A stretch of 64,000 nt of DNA. It comes from Spirochaetales bacterium. GTDB lineage: Bacteria > Spirochaetota > Spirochaetia > ARS1246. Below the pieces are notes generated by a model. That model did not search any database. It saw nothing but the letters and a program-made list of their open reading frames with translations, and had not been told where the DNA came from. Both the position numbers and the translations under genes were made by a program. The stretch covers positions 11,714 to 75,713 of the forward strand of contig NZCE01000042.1 in NCBI GenBank assembly GCA_002688185.1. Direction: 5' to 3'. The first letter of the stretch is position 1. The number at the start of each line of letters is the position of its first letter. Below, piece by piece: positions 18,148 to 26,292 of the stretch.

Positions 18148-18673
18148 CCACAATCTGCTGTCGGCATATTTTGACGGTGAGTTAGATGATCGGTGGAGCA
18201 AATCCATCGAGGAGCACGTGGCGCAGTGTGGCAAGTGCGGCAGCAAGCTATCCCAGTTTTCAGATATACGATCAATCCTGCTCAGCAATGGAGAGCCGGA
18301 GATCGAGAAACTAAAAAATAATGCATGGCGGCACATACAGAACCGAAATGCCTACTTGATGCGCCCCCATTTTTGGCAGAGGCGCCTCCAGATGCCGATA
18401 ACTTTGGCGGTTGGTTTGGCGGTGGTGATGGTGATTCTGACCCTTGGATTGGCCCTCAGTATAGGTCAGAATGAAAAGTATGATCCTTTTGACAACGTTA
18501 CTCAGATGCAATTAAGCGGTTATGAGTTGAGCTCTTTGGAAGACATAGTAAAGTACCTCGACTCAAGAGAAATTGGCTTTTCTTCAACTTTTACCCTCCC
18601 CCAAGAGCCTGAATTGCGAGTGATTAGTGAGCCTACATTGATCCGAGCAGCGGATTACAAAAGAGGAAGGTAG
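18137..18673 (+). CDS. Membrane anti-sigma factor with zinc-finger N-terminus
   Basis: 178 residues. The N-terminal HVAQCGKCG (His-x3-Cys-x2-Cys) is the ZAS/zf-HC2 anti-sigma signature after LLSAYFDGELDD. One membrane helix (about residues 88-112) separates it from an extracytoplasmic tail. ATG 18137 is chosen because GAGGAGG sits 6 nt upstream; an in-frame ATG at 18122 overlaps that site. It overlaps the sigma gene by 11 bp, the usual sigma/anti-sigma coupling. It should bind the sigma factor at the inner membrane and release it on an outside signal. Confidence 0.88.
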   Translation: MCPDHNLLSAYFDGELDDRWSKSIEEHVAQCGKCGSKLSQFSDIRSILLSNGEPEIEKLKNNAWRHIQNRNAYLMRPHFWQRRLQMPITLAVGLAVVMVILTLGLALSIGQNEKYDPFDNVTQMQLSGYELSSLEDIVKYLDSREIGFSSTFTLPQEPELRVISEPTLIRAADYKRGR

Positions 18674-19158
18674 TGAAAAAAGGGTCGATCATGCTGCTAT
18701 TGATCATCCTTCTAACCTCCGAGCTCTATGCGGATGACCTCGATGAAATTCTTAAATACCTGAGCGATAAAGTTCTTTCAGTCCATATTACCGCAAGACT
18801 ACTCGATGAGGACCAGATTATCGTCTGGGACGCTGAGAGCTCCCATATAACAAATATGGGAAAGGCCATAAATATCAGGCTTGTGGGTAGCGGTGTGATT
18901 ATTGACTCCTACATTACCCCTTTTGGAAATCTTGATGAAACATTAGTCCTCGTGGCAAACGGTGAAATGTGGTTTTCAGACCAACGGCAGGAGGGACTGA
19001 GATATGAGAGCTTTATTAAGAGCATGCCCGTCAAAGCCGGAGAGAAGGTCATTTTTTTCCCCCTAGGTGTCGCCGTTGACTCTCAGACAAATATCTATAC
19101 GGTCCAGCTGGAAATAGAGATTCTCCCATATAGTGAAGTTCTCAAAATGGTAAAATAG
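18673..19158 (+). CDS. Small secreted protein in the ECF sigma operon, unknown function
   Basis: 161 residues starting at GTG 18673, whose first base is the last base of the anti-sigma stop. An N-terminal signal peptide (KKGSIMLLLIILLTSELYA) is followed by a soluble domain of mixed beta strands. I recognise no family. Being coupled to the sigma/anti-sigma pair, it may act in signal sensing or outer-membrane lipoprotein handling; LolA/MucB-like roles are common at this position, but no such motif is visible. Confidence 0.65.
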   Translation: MKKGSIMLLLIILLTSELYADDLDEILKYLSDKVLSVHITARLLDEDQIIVWDAESSHITNMGKAINIRLVGSGVIIDSYITPFGNLDETLVLVANGEMWFSDQRQEGLRYESFIKSMPVKAGEKVIFFPLGVAVDSQTNIYTVQLEIEILPYSEVLKMVK

Positions 19159-19169
19159 GTTCGGTCTGC

Positions 19170-20825
19170 ATGAACATCCTCGTGAGGTCTATCCGCCACA
19201 GAGCTACTATTCCGACCATACTATTTGCCGGTTTGGTGTGCCTTCTTGTGTTGAGCTTGAACCGATCCGACAAACCTCCAAGACTCGAGAGCATCGCTCC
19301 GGAGATCGGTTCTCCCGGTGGCGTAATGGTGCTGCGTGGTAGGTACTTTGGTCGAGATAAGCGAAGCAGCTCGGTTATCATTGCGGGCAAAAGACCCACC
19401 ACCTCGTCATATCTCGAATGGGGCGATACGCAGATCAGCGTGCAAATACCCGCCGACGTGGGATCGGGTATGGTCAATGTAACGACCAGACTCGGAATCA
19501 GCGGGGGCATTCTGTTTACCAACGCCAACAGAATCCCCGTGGTTCTTTCAGAAACCACCAACCCGGGTGAGCCCCATATTGAGAAGTTGGCGCCAAAGAC
19601 CGGAGTCATAGGGACCCCGGTGACACTCACTGGTTTGAATTTTGGATTGTCAAGGGGCGGTAGCCGAGTTTTATTCGCACCTTTGGCAGTTGCGGGAGAA
19701 ATCTCCGCGGAAGACGATTCAACTGAGTATGTGCCGGCATCTGAGATCGACTCCGATTATGAAAGCTGGACGGACCAGAGCATTCGAGTACGGGTGCCCG
19801 ATGGCGCAACATCCGGCAATATCCGCGTGGAGACCGATCGGGGAATTAGCAACTCCGTGTATTTTGAGATTGCTGGTCTTCCCGGGACCAAAGTGCTTAG
19901 CCAAAAGCGAGGCTATCAAATTTTGTTCTCTATCGAGATATCGAACGTGCGGGCTGAGCCAAACGCTCTTCTCGATATCTGGGTGCCCGGGGTGCTCAGT
20001 GCTCCTGAGCAGCGCAACATAGAACACGTAAAAATACCTGAGCCCCTTTGGACCGATTATTTTGGGCTGTCAAGATACCAGTTTCAAAATATTCAGTCTG
20101 GGCTTTTATACCGGATCAATCAGACGTATTGGCTTGACAGATATGCAATTGAGACAAATATCAGTGCCGGCAAAGTTGCGCGGGCGTATGACACCGAGAG
20201 AAAGCTCTATAAATCTTTCACGGTACCTACGCCTCTCATGCCTTCGGATGACGAAAGTATATCAAGCGCCGCATGGTCGGCCATCGGGCGTGAAAGAAGC
20301 CCGTTTTTGAGGGCGCGAGCAATCTATCTTTTTCTTATTAAAAAGCTCGTTTACGACGAGAAGCCAAAAGGTGAGGCAATTCTCGAGAACTTTATCGCTG
20401 CTTCGGCTGACTCATACGGCTATTCGTTGCTTTTCTGCACAATGGTTCGCGCAATCGGTATTCCGGCAAGGCCGGTCGCCGGTTTTATTATTTACGGCGA
20501 CCGCAAAGCTAAGATCCATTATTGGGCCGAGTTTTACATAGAGGGTTTTGGGTGGGTTCCGGTTGATCCAACCCTTGGTGATTCACCGGATATTGGTGCG
20601 TATCCCAATATTGAAGATCCTGCGGAATACTTCTTTGGTGGTCTTGGCACCCAGCATCTCGCGTTTACCAAGGGCGTCATCGACGTAAAGCCACTTTCAT
20701 CCGATTCAAAGATAGTACAGCATAAGAAAACTTATTCTCTGCAAACCATTCACGAAGAGGGATCAAGCGGTTTACGTTCTTATTCTTCTGAATGGGGAGA
20801 TCTTCAAGTGATAGACCTTTGGTAG
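19170..20825 (+). CDS. Membrane-anchored TIG-domain transglutaminase-like protein
   Basis: 551 residues. An N-terminal membrane helix (about 13-30) is followed by two IPT/TIG immunoglobulin-like domains (about 38-118 and 135-232), a linker, and a C-terminal transglutaminase core (about 375-475) with the Cys423, His450, Asp466 triad in the contexts SLLFCTMVRAIG, KIHYWAEFY and VPVDPTLGD. The enzyme faces the periplasm and could cross-link, cleave or modify proteins there. It is the last gene of the ECF sigma operon, which suggests an envelope role. It converges on the subtilase gene across a GC-rich tandem repeat. Confidence 0.85.
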   Translation: MNILVRSIRHRATIPTILFAGLVCLLVLSLNRSDKPPRLESIAPEIGSPGGVMVLRGRYFGRDKRSSSVIIAGKRPTTSSYLEWGDTQISVQIPADVGSGMVNVTTRLGISGGILFTNANRIPVVLSETTNPGEPHIEKLAPKTGVIGTPVTLTGLNFGLSRGGSRVLFAPLAVAGEISAEDDSTEYVPASEIDSDYESWTDQSIRVRVPDGATSGNIRVETDRGISNSVYFEIAGLPGTKVLSQKRGYQILFSIEISNVRAEPNALLDIWVPGVLSAPEQRNIEHVKIPEPLWTDYFGLSRYQFQNIQSGLLYRINQTYWLDRYAIETNISAGKVARAYDTERKLYKSFTVPTPLMPSDDESISSAAWSAIGRERSPFLRARAIYLFLIKKLVYDEKPKGEAILENFIAASADSYGYSLLFCTMVRAIGIPARPVAGFIIYGDRKAKIHYWAEFYIEGFGWVPVDPTLGDSPDIGAYPNIEDPAEYFFGGLGTQHLAFTKGVIDVKPLSSDSKIVQHKKTYSLQTIHEEGSSGLRSYSSEWGDLQVIDLW

Positions 20826-20831
20826 CCTAAA

Positions 20832-20863
20832 GGCTGGGCGCCCCCGGCTGGGCGCCCCCGGCC
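20832..20863. repeat. Two tandem copies of a 14-bp GC-rich unit between convergent genes
   Basis: The unit GGCTGGGCGCCCCC occurs at 20832-20845 and 20846-20859, followed by GGCC. Each unit contains the self-complementary GGGCGCCC, so the site could fold on either strand. It fills most of the 42-bp gap between two convergent stops, a place where a bidirectional terminator would be useful, but there is no T-run. Confidence 0.7.
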
Positions 20864-20867
20864 ACCA

Positions 20868-22643
20868 TTAGAGCGGAAAGTATCGGTAGTTAAAAAACAC
20901 CGCCACGACCTCTTCCTCGGTCAAAAGGTCTTCTCTCACGTCTTGAATGTTTGCCGCCTCATTCACCTGAACAAGATTATCGCGGCCGACATGACCGGAA
21001 ACCAACGTGACACCTTTGGCGGTCAATACGTCCGCCGCATGCCCCAAGGCTTTTGCCGAAACTGTGTTTTCATTGTGAAGCCTGACTATCAGGTGTCTCT
21101 CATCGATTTTTCCAACGGGCACCGACTGAAGTCTGAGTTCCGGATTGCCGGTCTTGGAGCTGATAGGTAGCAGCACTTCTTCTCTTATAACATTGTACGC
21201 ACCAAAGGCATGGAGTGCGTGCAACAGACCGTGTCCGAAATCTCGATCTTTGCCTTGGGGCCCGAGATCCATTGAGGACCGTTCGAAAATCTCGAGTGCG
21301 GCGGCCAAATCCATGCGGTTGTCGACCGTGCAGAGAAGCGCAAGCACCCCTGCTACATGCGGCGTAGCAATGGAAGTTCCCACTATTCCGGCGTACACGT
21401 AGTCGTCGCTGATGAGTGGATGGGTTTTCTCAAACTTGGGCGAGGCCGCAATAACCCAGTCGCGCCACGTATTGGTGTATTCAAGATGGGAAGGAAAAAA
21501 ATCTCCAATTCCGCCAGGCGCAGCGACATCGACCAGATCCCCCGGGTTGGAATATGGCGCAATGCTGTCAAAGTACGTGGTTGCTGCAACCGCAACGACG
21601 TGGTCGGACAGAGCTGGGTACGCCACTTCCGACTTGCCATCCTCTCGTTCATTGCCCGCGGCCGCTACCACGATAATTCCCATGCCCGCAACGGCCTCAA
21701 GCGCCTCATCTACGTACGGGTCCGATGAGACGTATGCGCCGATGCTCAAGTTTATGATCTTGGCCACAACGTCGGGAACCTTCCCTGAATCATTTGGTAA
21801 TCCCGCGGCGTACCTTATGCTTTGGGCGATGTCATAGGTTGTCCCGCCGTTTTTCCCCAGCGCTCGGATTGGGATCACCTTAACGCTATTCAGGCCGATG
21901 CCCGCAACGCCATTTCCGCCGTTATCCGATAGGGCGGCTATTACGCTGGCAACTCCGCTTCCATGCCACGAGTTGTCCACAGATATGTTGCCGTCGCCTT
22001 CGTCCGTTGCGTCTGGATCAACTCCGTCACCGTCCTCTGCGTCGATGGGGCTTGCGATAAGATCGTACCCCTGATCAATAAGCAAGTTGGTGGGTGGCCC
22101 AATGAGGTCGGGGTGATTGGTGTATCCGGTGTCAATCACGGCCACGATGACTTCCGATCGCTGCAAACCCGCATCTTCCAGAACTTTAAGATAACCCCAG
22201 AGCTCGGGCAGATGGATTTTTTCAAGAGACCATTGACCAATGTTGTCCGTAGCTACCGTGCCGGTGAATAGCAAATCCGTCGGGGTGTACGGTGAGAGTA
22301 TTCGGACAATGACGCTTTCCGATGCGCTTCGAGACCAAACACCCGATGCTGATTGAGACTGCACGTGGAGTGTATAGGTACCGACGTCAAGGGGAGCGGC
22401 CGGCTGGAACGACCGGACTGATGCGTCCACCTCCTTCCAGTCATCTTCAACGTTAAATGAGTATCGGAAACCCGCTACCAGATCCGGGCCGTACACCTCC
22501 CAGAACCACGTCGGTCGTACCTCATAGTCGCTTAATCCAGTGCTCTTGATGAATAATCCGGGCATTTGCGATACTATTATATTGCAGTCCGATAGCGCTG
22601 ATACAATGATTACAGCCCGAAATATACCTTTTATGAATTTCAC
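20868..22643 (-). CDS. Secreted subtilisin-family (S8) serine protease
   Basis: 591 residues with a hydrophobic N-terminus (signal peptide or anchor), a beta-rich prodomain (about 40-120) and a peptidase S8 domain. The triad is Asp171 (VAVIDTGYTNHPDL), His227 (SWHGSGVASVIAAL) and Ser424 (GTSIATPHVAGVLALL), with oxyanion Asn331 (AAAGNERE). An acidic insertion DAEDGDGVDPDATDEGDG lies between Asp and His, as in calcium-binding subtilases. A 100-residue tail follows the domain. It should act outside the cytoplasm as a general or processing protease. Confidence 0.9.
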   Translation of the reverse strand: MKFIKGIFRAVIIVSALSDCNIIVSQMPGLFIKSTGLSDYEVRPTWFWEVYGPDLVAGFRYSFNVEDDWKEVDASVRSFQPAAPLDVGTYTLHVQSQSASGVWSRSASESVIVRILSPYTPTDLLFTGTVATDNIGQWSLEKIHLPELWGYLKVLEDAGLQRSEVIVAVIDTGYTNHPDLIGPPTNLLIDQGYDLIASPIDAEDGDGVDPDATDEGDGNISVDNSWHGSGVASVIAALSDNGGNGVAGIGLNSVKVIPIRALGKNGGTTYDIAQSIRYAAGLPNDSGKVPDVVAKIINLSIGAYVSSDPYVDEALEAVAGMGIIVVAAAGNEREDGKSEVAYPALSDHVVAVAATTYFDSIAPYSNPGDLVDVAAPGGIGDFFPSHLEYTNTWRDWVIAASPKFEKTHPLISDDYVYAGIVGTSIATPHVAGVLALLCTVDNRMDLAAALEIFERSSMDLGPQGKDRDFGHGLLHALHAFGAYNVIREEVLLPISSKTGNPELRLQSVPVGKIDERHLIVRLHNENTVSAKALGHAADVLTAKGVTLVSGHVGRDNLVQVNEAANIQDVREDLLTEEEVVAVFFNYRYFPL

Positions 22644-22750
22644 AATAGAAATGTACTACACATGCCCCGCTTCGTCCGCTTGGCAAATACTCTTTTCAAT
22701 TATTGTCCTTCACCGGCCGAAAATATAGAGAAGAATAGCGTCCGGCAACG

Positions 22751-22780
22751 TTGACAAAGGCAGAATACGCTCAATATACT
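22751..22780 (+). promoter_or_regulatory. Sigma-70 promoter for the double cNMP-binding protein gene
   Basis: TTGACA at 22751-22756, an 18-nt spacer and TATACT at 22775-22780, 30 bp before ATG 22811. A longer reading frame starting at TTG 22751 would begin inside the -35 box, which supports the later start. Confidence 0.7.
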
Positions 22781-22810
22781 AAGGCTATACGAATTGGCGC
22801 CAGGAGCAAT

Positions 22811-24046
22811 ATGAATAATTCCCTGCAACTCTCCCTCGTAAATTTTAAAAAGGGCTCATACATTATAGTTGAAGGCAAACAGAAGGCTGATCGCTTTTAC
22901 ATCATGAGGCAGGGAAATGTACGCATCAGTAAAGAAGCCGAGGTTGTAGAGGAAGAGGGCGGAAACTTATTGGCTCCCGGTGATTTTTTTGGCGTTATTT
23001 CTACCATGTCATCCCATAGCCACATAGAAACCGCCCAGGCGACCGCAGACGTGGGTCTTATCGCCGTGCAGAGGGAACAATACGGGCTACTTATAGAACG
23101 TAATGCGCCGGTCGCCATGAAAATCATACAGCAATTTTCTAAAAAGGTGCGCTATTTGGATTCAGCCCTCGCGCGTCTCACCTTGAAGGGGGAGGAATCC
23201 GGTGAGAATGTTGCCCATCTTTTTCAGGTGGCTGAGTATTATGCGCGGCAGGGCCAATACAATCAGGCCTATTATGCATATTATCGATATATTCAAAACT
23301 GTCCGCGGGGGCCGAATGTGACGGTCGCAAAGGAGCGTATGGCCAAGATAAAACCATACGCGCAGGCTGTTTATCTGGGTGAATCGGCTGACGAATTTAC
23401 CCGTTCCTATCCGCAGGACTCCATGATTTTTAGTGAAGCTGAGCCGGGTCACGAGTTGTATATCATCCAAAAGGGCAGCGTAAAAATCACGAAAATTATC
23501 AACGACAATGAGGTCCTCCTGGCGCTTCTCAAAGCCGGCGACATTTTTGGTGAGATGGCGCTCCTGGAAGATAAACCACGGACGGCCTCTGCCATAGCTC
23601 ATGAAGACGCCGTTCTTCTCGCGGTTAATAAGGCAAACTTTAAGCGGATGGTCAGCACTCAGCCCCAAATGATTACTAGGCTGACCCAGATTCTTTCGGA
23701 GCGGCTCTGGTTTATTTACAAACAGCTGAGCAACACCCAGATTAGCGATCCGCTGGGCAGAATGTTCGATCGGCTCTATATCGAGCTCGAGAGGCTCCGA
23801 GTCCCGCTGAATACTGACTCATATACTTTTGATTTTGGGCCGAAGGAGCTCATCAATCTTGTGGGGCTCCCTCTGAGTGAGGGAAACGCCTACATTCGCA
23901 AGCTGTTTGAAAACAGCAAGTTACGCGTGGTTGAAAACAAGATCCACATCGCCGAGGTCGCTGAAATAGAAAAGCAGACAAAATACTATCGCAAGATGGA
24001 AAAAATAGAAAAATCCCGCCGAGAATCTTCGCTGAGACGCCTGTAG
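22811..24046 (+). CDS. Protein with two cyclic nucleotide-binding domains
   Basis: 411 residues. Two CRP-type cNMP-binding barrels are seen: one near the N-terminus (FKKGSYIIVEGKQKADRFYIMRQGNVRI ... LLAPGDFFGVISTM), and a second in the middle (MIFSEAEPGHELYIIQKGSVKI ... LLKAGDIFGEMALLEDKPRTASAIA) with the conserved PRTA Arg that contacts the phosphate. The first lacks that Arg, so it may not bind nucleotide. A helical TPR-like linker lies between. The C-terminal third could be a winged helix (FDFGPKELINLVGLPLSEGNAYIRKLF) but is not clear. AGGAG is 4 nt before ATG 22811 and a good promoter precedes it. A cAMP- or cGMP-responsive regulator is likely. Confidence 0.83.
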   Translation: MNNSLQLSLVNFKKGSYIIVEGKQKADRFYIMRQGNVRISKEAEVVEEEGGNLLAPGDFFGVISTMSSHSHIETAQATADVGLIAVQREQYGLLIERNAPVAMKIIQQFSKKVRYLDSALARLTLKGEESGENVAHLFQVAEYYARQGQYNQAYYAYYRYIQNCPRGPNVTVAKERMAKIKPYAQAVYLGESADEFTRSYPQDSMIFSEAEPGHELYIIQKGSVKITKIINDNEVLLALLKAGDIFGEMALLEDKPRTASAIAHEDAVLLAVNKANFKRMVSTQPQMITRLTQILSERLWFIYKQLSNTQISDPLGRMFDRLYIELERLRVPLNTDSYTFDFGPKELINLVGLPLSEGNAYIRKLFENSKLRVVENKIHIAEVAEIEKQTKYYRKMEKIEKSRRESSLRRL

Positions 24047-24112
24047 CTCTACATACCTTTTATAAGATTTCAATCCTGCATTCTTGACAATCTGGCTGGG
24101 CAGGGAGTAAGT

Positions 24113-24907
24113 TTGCCTGGTAAGATGGACGAACGAGATAACATAGCGATTTTTCATTTATATAGAAAAGACGGAACGGCATTATTTCTTCACCCTTTTG
24201 AAAGCTTGGACAAGCTGGTATCTATTTTGAGAAAGGGTGAGGTCGTTGGGAAATATGGCAAGGAGCCAAGGGTAGAATCCCTGACGCTTTTTAGAAATGA
24301 TCTGTACCGGATGATTGAAGACGCCGTAAAGAGTTGGGTGATGGAGGTTAAATTTATTCCACGCTTCATCATGTCGGCGGCGGTATTTCTTCTCTCTTAT
24401 CTTTTTTTATCATTTGTAATACGAGATCCCTTACCCGTCGTTGATGAAATCCTCATCGGGGCAGGATTGTCCATAGTTACCTACTATTTTCTCAGCCGTA
24501 GAGATCAGCGCAGCAACCTTGCGTTAAAAACAAGGGTGGAGCTGAGAACGGCGGTTGATCGCATAGTGTTCCATGAGGATCCGTTTATGAGAGACGTAGA
24601 AAACGCCCTACAGAGAAATGAGGCAGAAAGCAGGGAGAAAATTCTCGCCCAAATGCTGGCGGATGCGGATGCCAGGTTTAGTATTGCGGATGCCGGAGAC
24701 GCCAGCCAACTCCTTGGATATCTAGAAAAGCGATTCAGCACAAAGGAATATCGCAAACAGGAGAGGCTTCTCTCCAAGATTCAGGGCAAATCTCGAGCAA
24801 ATTCGGATGTTGAGGTGTTGAGCCGTTGGAGTGAATCAAAAAAAATCGACCTTTCTTTATTTGAAATCTACAGACGGGTTAAAAAAAGCTATAAGCAGGT
24901 GAAGTAG
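24113..24907 (+). CDS. Membrane protein of unknown function with two central helices
   Basis: 264 residues. A soluble N-terminus of about 85 residues is followed by two membrane helices (about 87-105 and 112-128) and a charged helical C-terminus. No family is recognised. TTG 24113 has AGGGAG 5 nt upstream, whereas ATG 24125 has none at proper distance. It is tail-to-tail with the UPF0164-type gene. Confidence 0.6.
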   Translation: MPGKMDERDNIAIFHLYRKDGTALFLHPFESLDKLVSILRKGEVVGKYGKEPRVESLTLFRNDLYRMIEDAVKSWVMEVKFIPRFIMSAAVFLLSYLFLSFVIRDPLPVVDEILIGAGLSIVTYYFLSRRDQRSNLALKTRVELRTAVDRIVFHEDPFMRDVENALQRNEAESREKILAQMLADADARFSIADAGDASQLLGYLEKRFSTKEYRKQERLLSKIQGKSRANSDVEVLSRWSESKKIDLSLFEIYRRVKKSYKQVK

Positions 24908-24917
24908 CAGTTTTTGT

Positions 24918-26129
24918 CTATTGTAGCGATTTTAGCCGATCTCTGTTTTCCTGCTGTCGCTTCACTTCCGCAAGATAGTCTATTGCAGGGACAAAACCAG
25001 GATCAAGCTCTATGGCTCGCTCAAATGCGGCAATAGCCTTATCTAAATTTCCATCGGCAAACTCTTCCACGCCTATGAGATAGTACTCATCGACCCTATT
25101 GCGCAGCGCAAGCCGCCCTTCATCCCCAAGGTTAATCTTAGCCTCTATGCTAAATCGGTCGAACGCTTCAAATTGGGTTGATAAATCAAGAGTGTAATTG
25201 GCCACGAAGCTAACATTTTTAAGGTCAACTGAGCCGCCGAGAGTGAACCTTGGATTTGCTCCTCTGTAGTTGAATCCACTCTGAATTGAGAAAAAATCCG
25301 TGACCGATACGTCCAGTCCACCGGCCATGTTAATCTGCTCAGCCCCTTGGCCGTACCCCACTGGTATATTCAAGTCATACGCAATGATGATCGGCCTAAA
25401 TGGTGAATACGCCAACCCAAGGGTGACCGCGGTAGGCAGGGGCTCGTTTTTGACCATAGGCCCGAGATTCTTCAAAACAACGCCGATTGAAAAGTTTTTG
25501 CTTCTGGAAGAATAAAATTTTAAAAAATTCAGCCGAGTGAGTGCACCTACGTCCAAAAGACCGGCCAACGCCGATTGATCGGAAACCGTAGTTGCCGGCA
25601 CTGATCTATATGCAACTTTTACGTTGGCGCCAAGCGCAACACCATAAAAATGGTAGCTCGAAAAAAAGTTGTATGAAACATTCGCGGTTGCAACGGTCTC
25701 CGAATAATATCCGCTTCCTATCCGTTCCCCAAAATCGTTGTACGAGGAAAAAGGCACATAGAGAAATTTTCCGCCAAAGCCGATCCCCAAGTCGTTGAGC
25801 CTCATCGTGTAGACAACACCCTCGAGATTGGAATCGGCGATCCAATTATTGTGGAGAAACGACAGTTCAGTGTTATCCAGCACGGAGCTCGCGGATGGAT
25901 TAGCCTCCATATAGCCGCTATCTAATGCGACCGCCGAGTAAGCGGTGCCCATTCCCTCGTATTTGCCACCCGTGGGCACCATGAGGGTTGGAAAAACCGT
26001 GAGACCGGTGTTAGGATCGCTAAAAATATCTGAAAACTCTTCAGCTTTGTCGTAAATCTCGGCCATGTCTAGTCCGCCGGCCGAAAAGGAAATAGCGATG
26101 AGCAGAACGCTGACCCATATATGCTTCAT
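24918..26129 (-). CDS. UPF0164-type outer-membrane barrel protein with C-terminal TPR
   Basis: 403 residues. A signal peptide (MKHIWVSVLLIAISFSAGG) is followed by a beta-rich domain of the UPF0164/PorV-FadL-like type known from Treponema (opening PTLMVPTGGKYEGMGTAYSAVALDSGYMEANPSASS). A single TPR unit lies at the end (residues about 350-395, EFADGNLDKAIAAFERAIELDPGF). FadL-like spirochaete proteins are thought to pass hydrophobic molecules over the outer membrane; the TPR may hold a periplasmic partner. Identification rests on the N-terminal pattern and overall layout. Confidence 0.72.
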   Translation of the reverse strand: MKHIWVSVLLIAISFSAGGLDMAEIYDKAEEFSDIFSDPNTGLTVFPTLMVPTGGKYEGMGTAYSAVALDSGYMEANPSASSVLDNTELSFLHNNWIADSNLEGVVYTMRLNDLGIGFGGKFLYVPFSSYNDFGERIGSGYYSETVATANVSYNFFSSYHFYGVALGANVKVAYRSVPATTVSDQSALAGLLDVGALTRLNFLKFYSSRSKNFSIGVVLKNLGPMVKNEPLPTAVTLGLAYSPFRPIIIAYDLNIPVGYGQGAEQINMAGGLDVSVTDFFSIQSGFNYRGANPRFTLGGSVDLKNVSFVANYTLDLSTQFEAFDRFSIEAKINLGDEGRLALRNRVDEYYLIGVEEFADGNLDKAIAAFERAIELDPGFVPAIDYLAEVKRQQENRDRLKSLQ

Positions 26130-26292
26130 TCAATAAGAAATATACTGCATGGCTGGCGAATATTCTATGTTCAGCGGCTTTATATTTGTTACTCTGTGCT
26201 GGCGGTTACACGTCAAGGCAATGCAGTTGCTTCTCACATCACGGGCCATATTTGCCGATAATGTGATAGATTAAGGGAGGGGTAGAGAAAAT

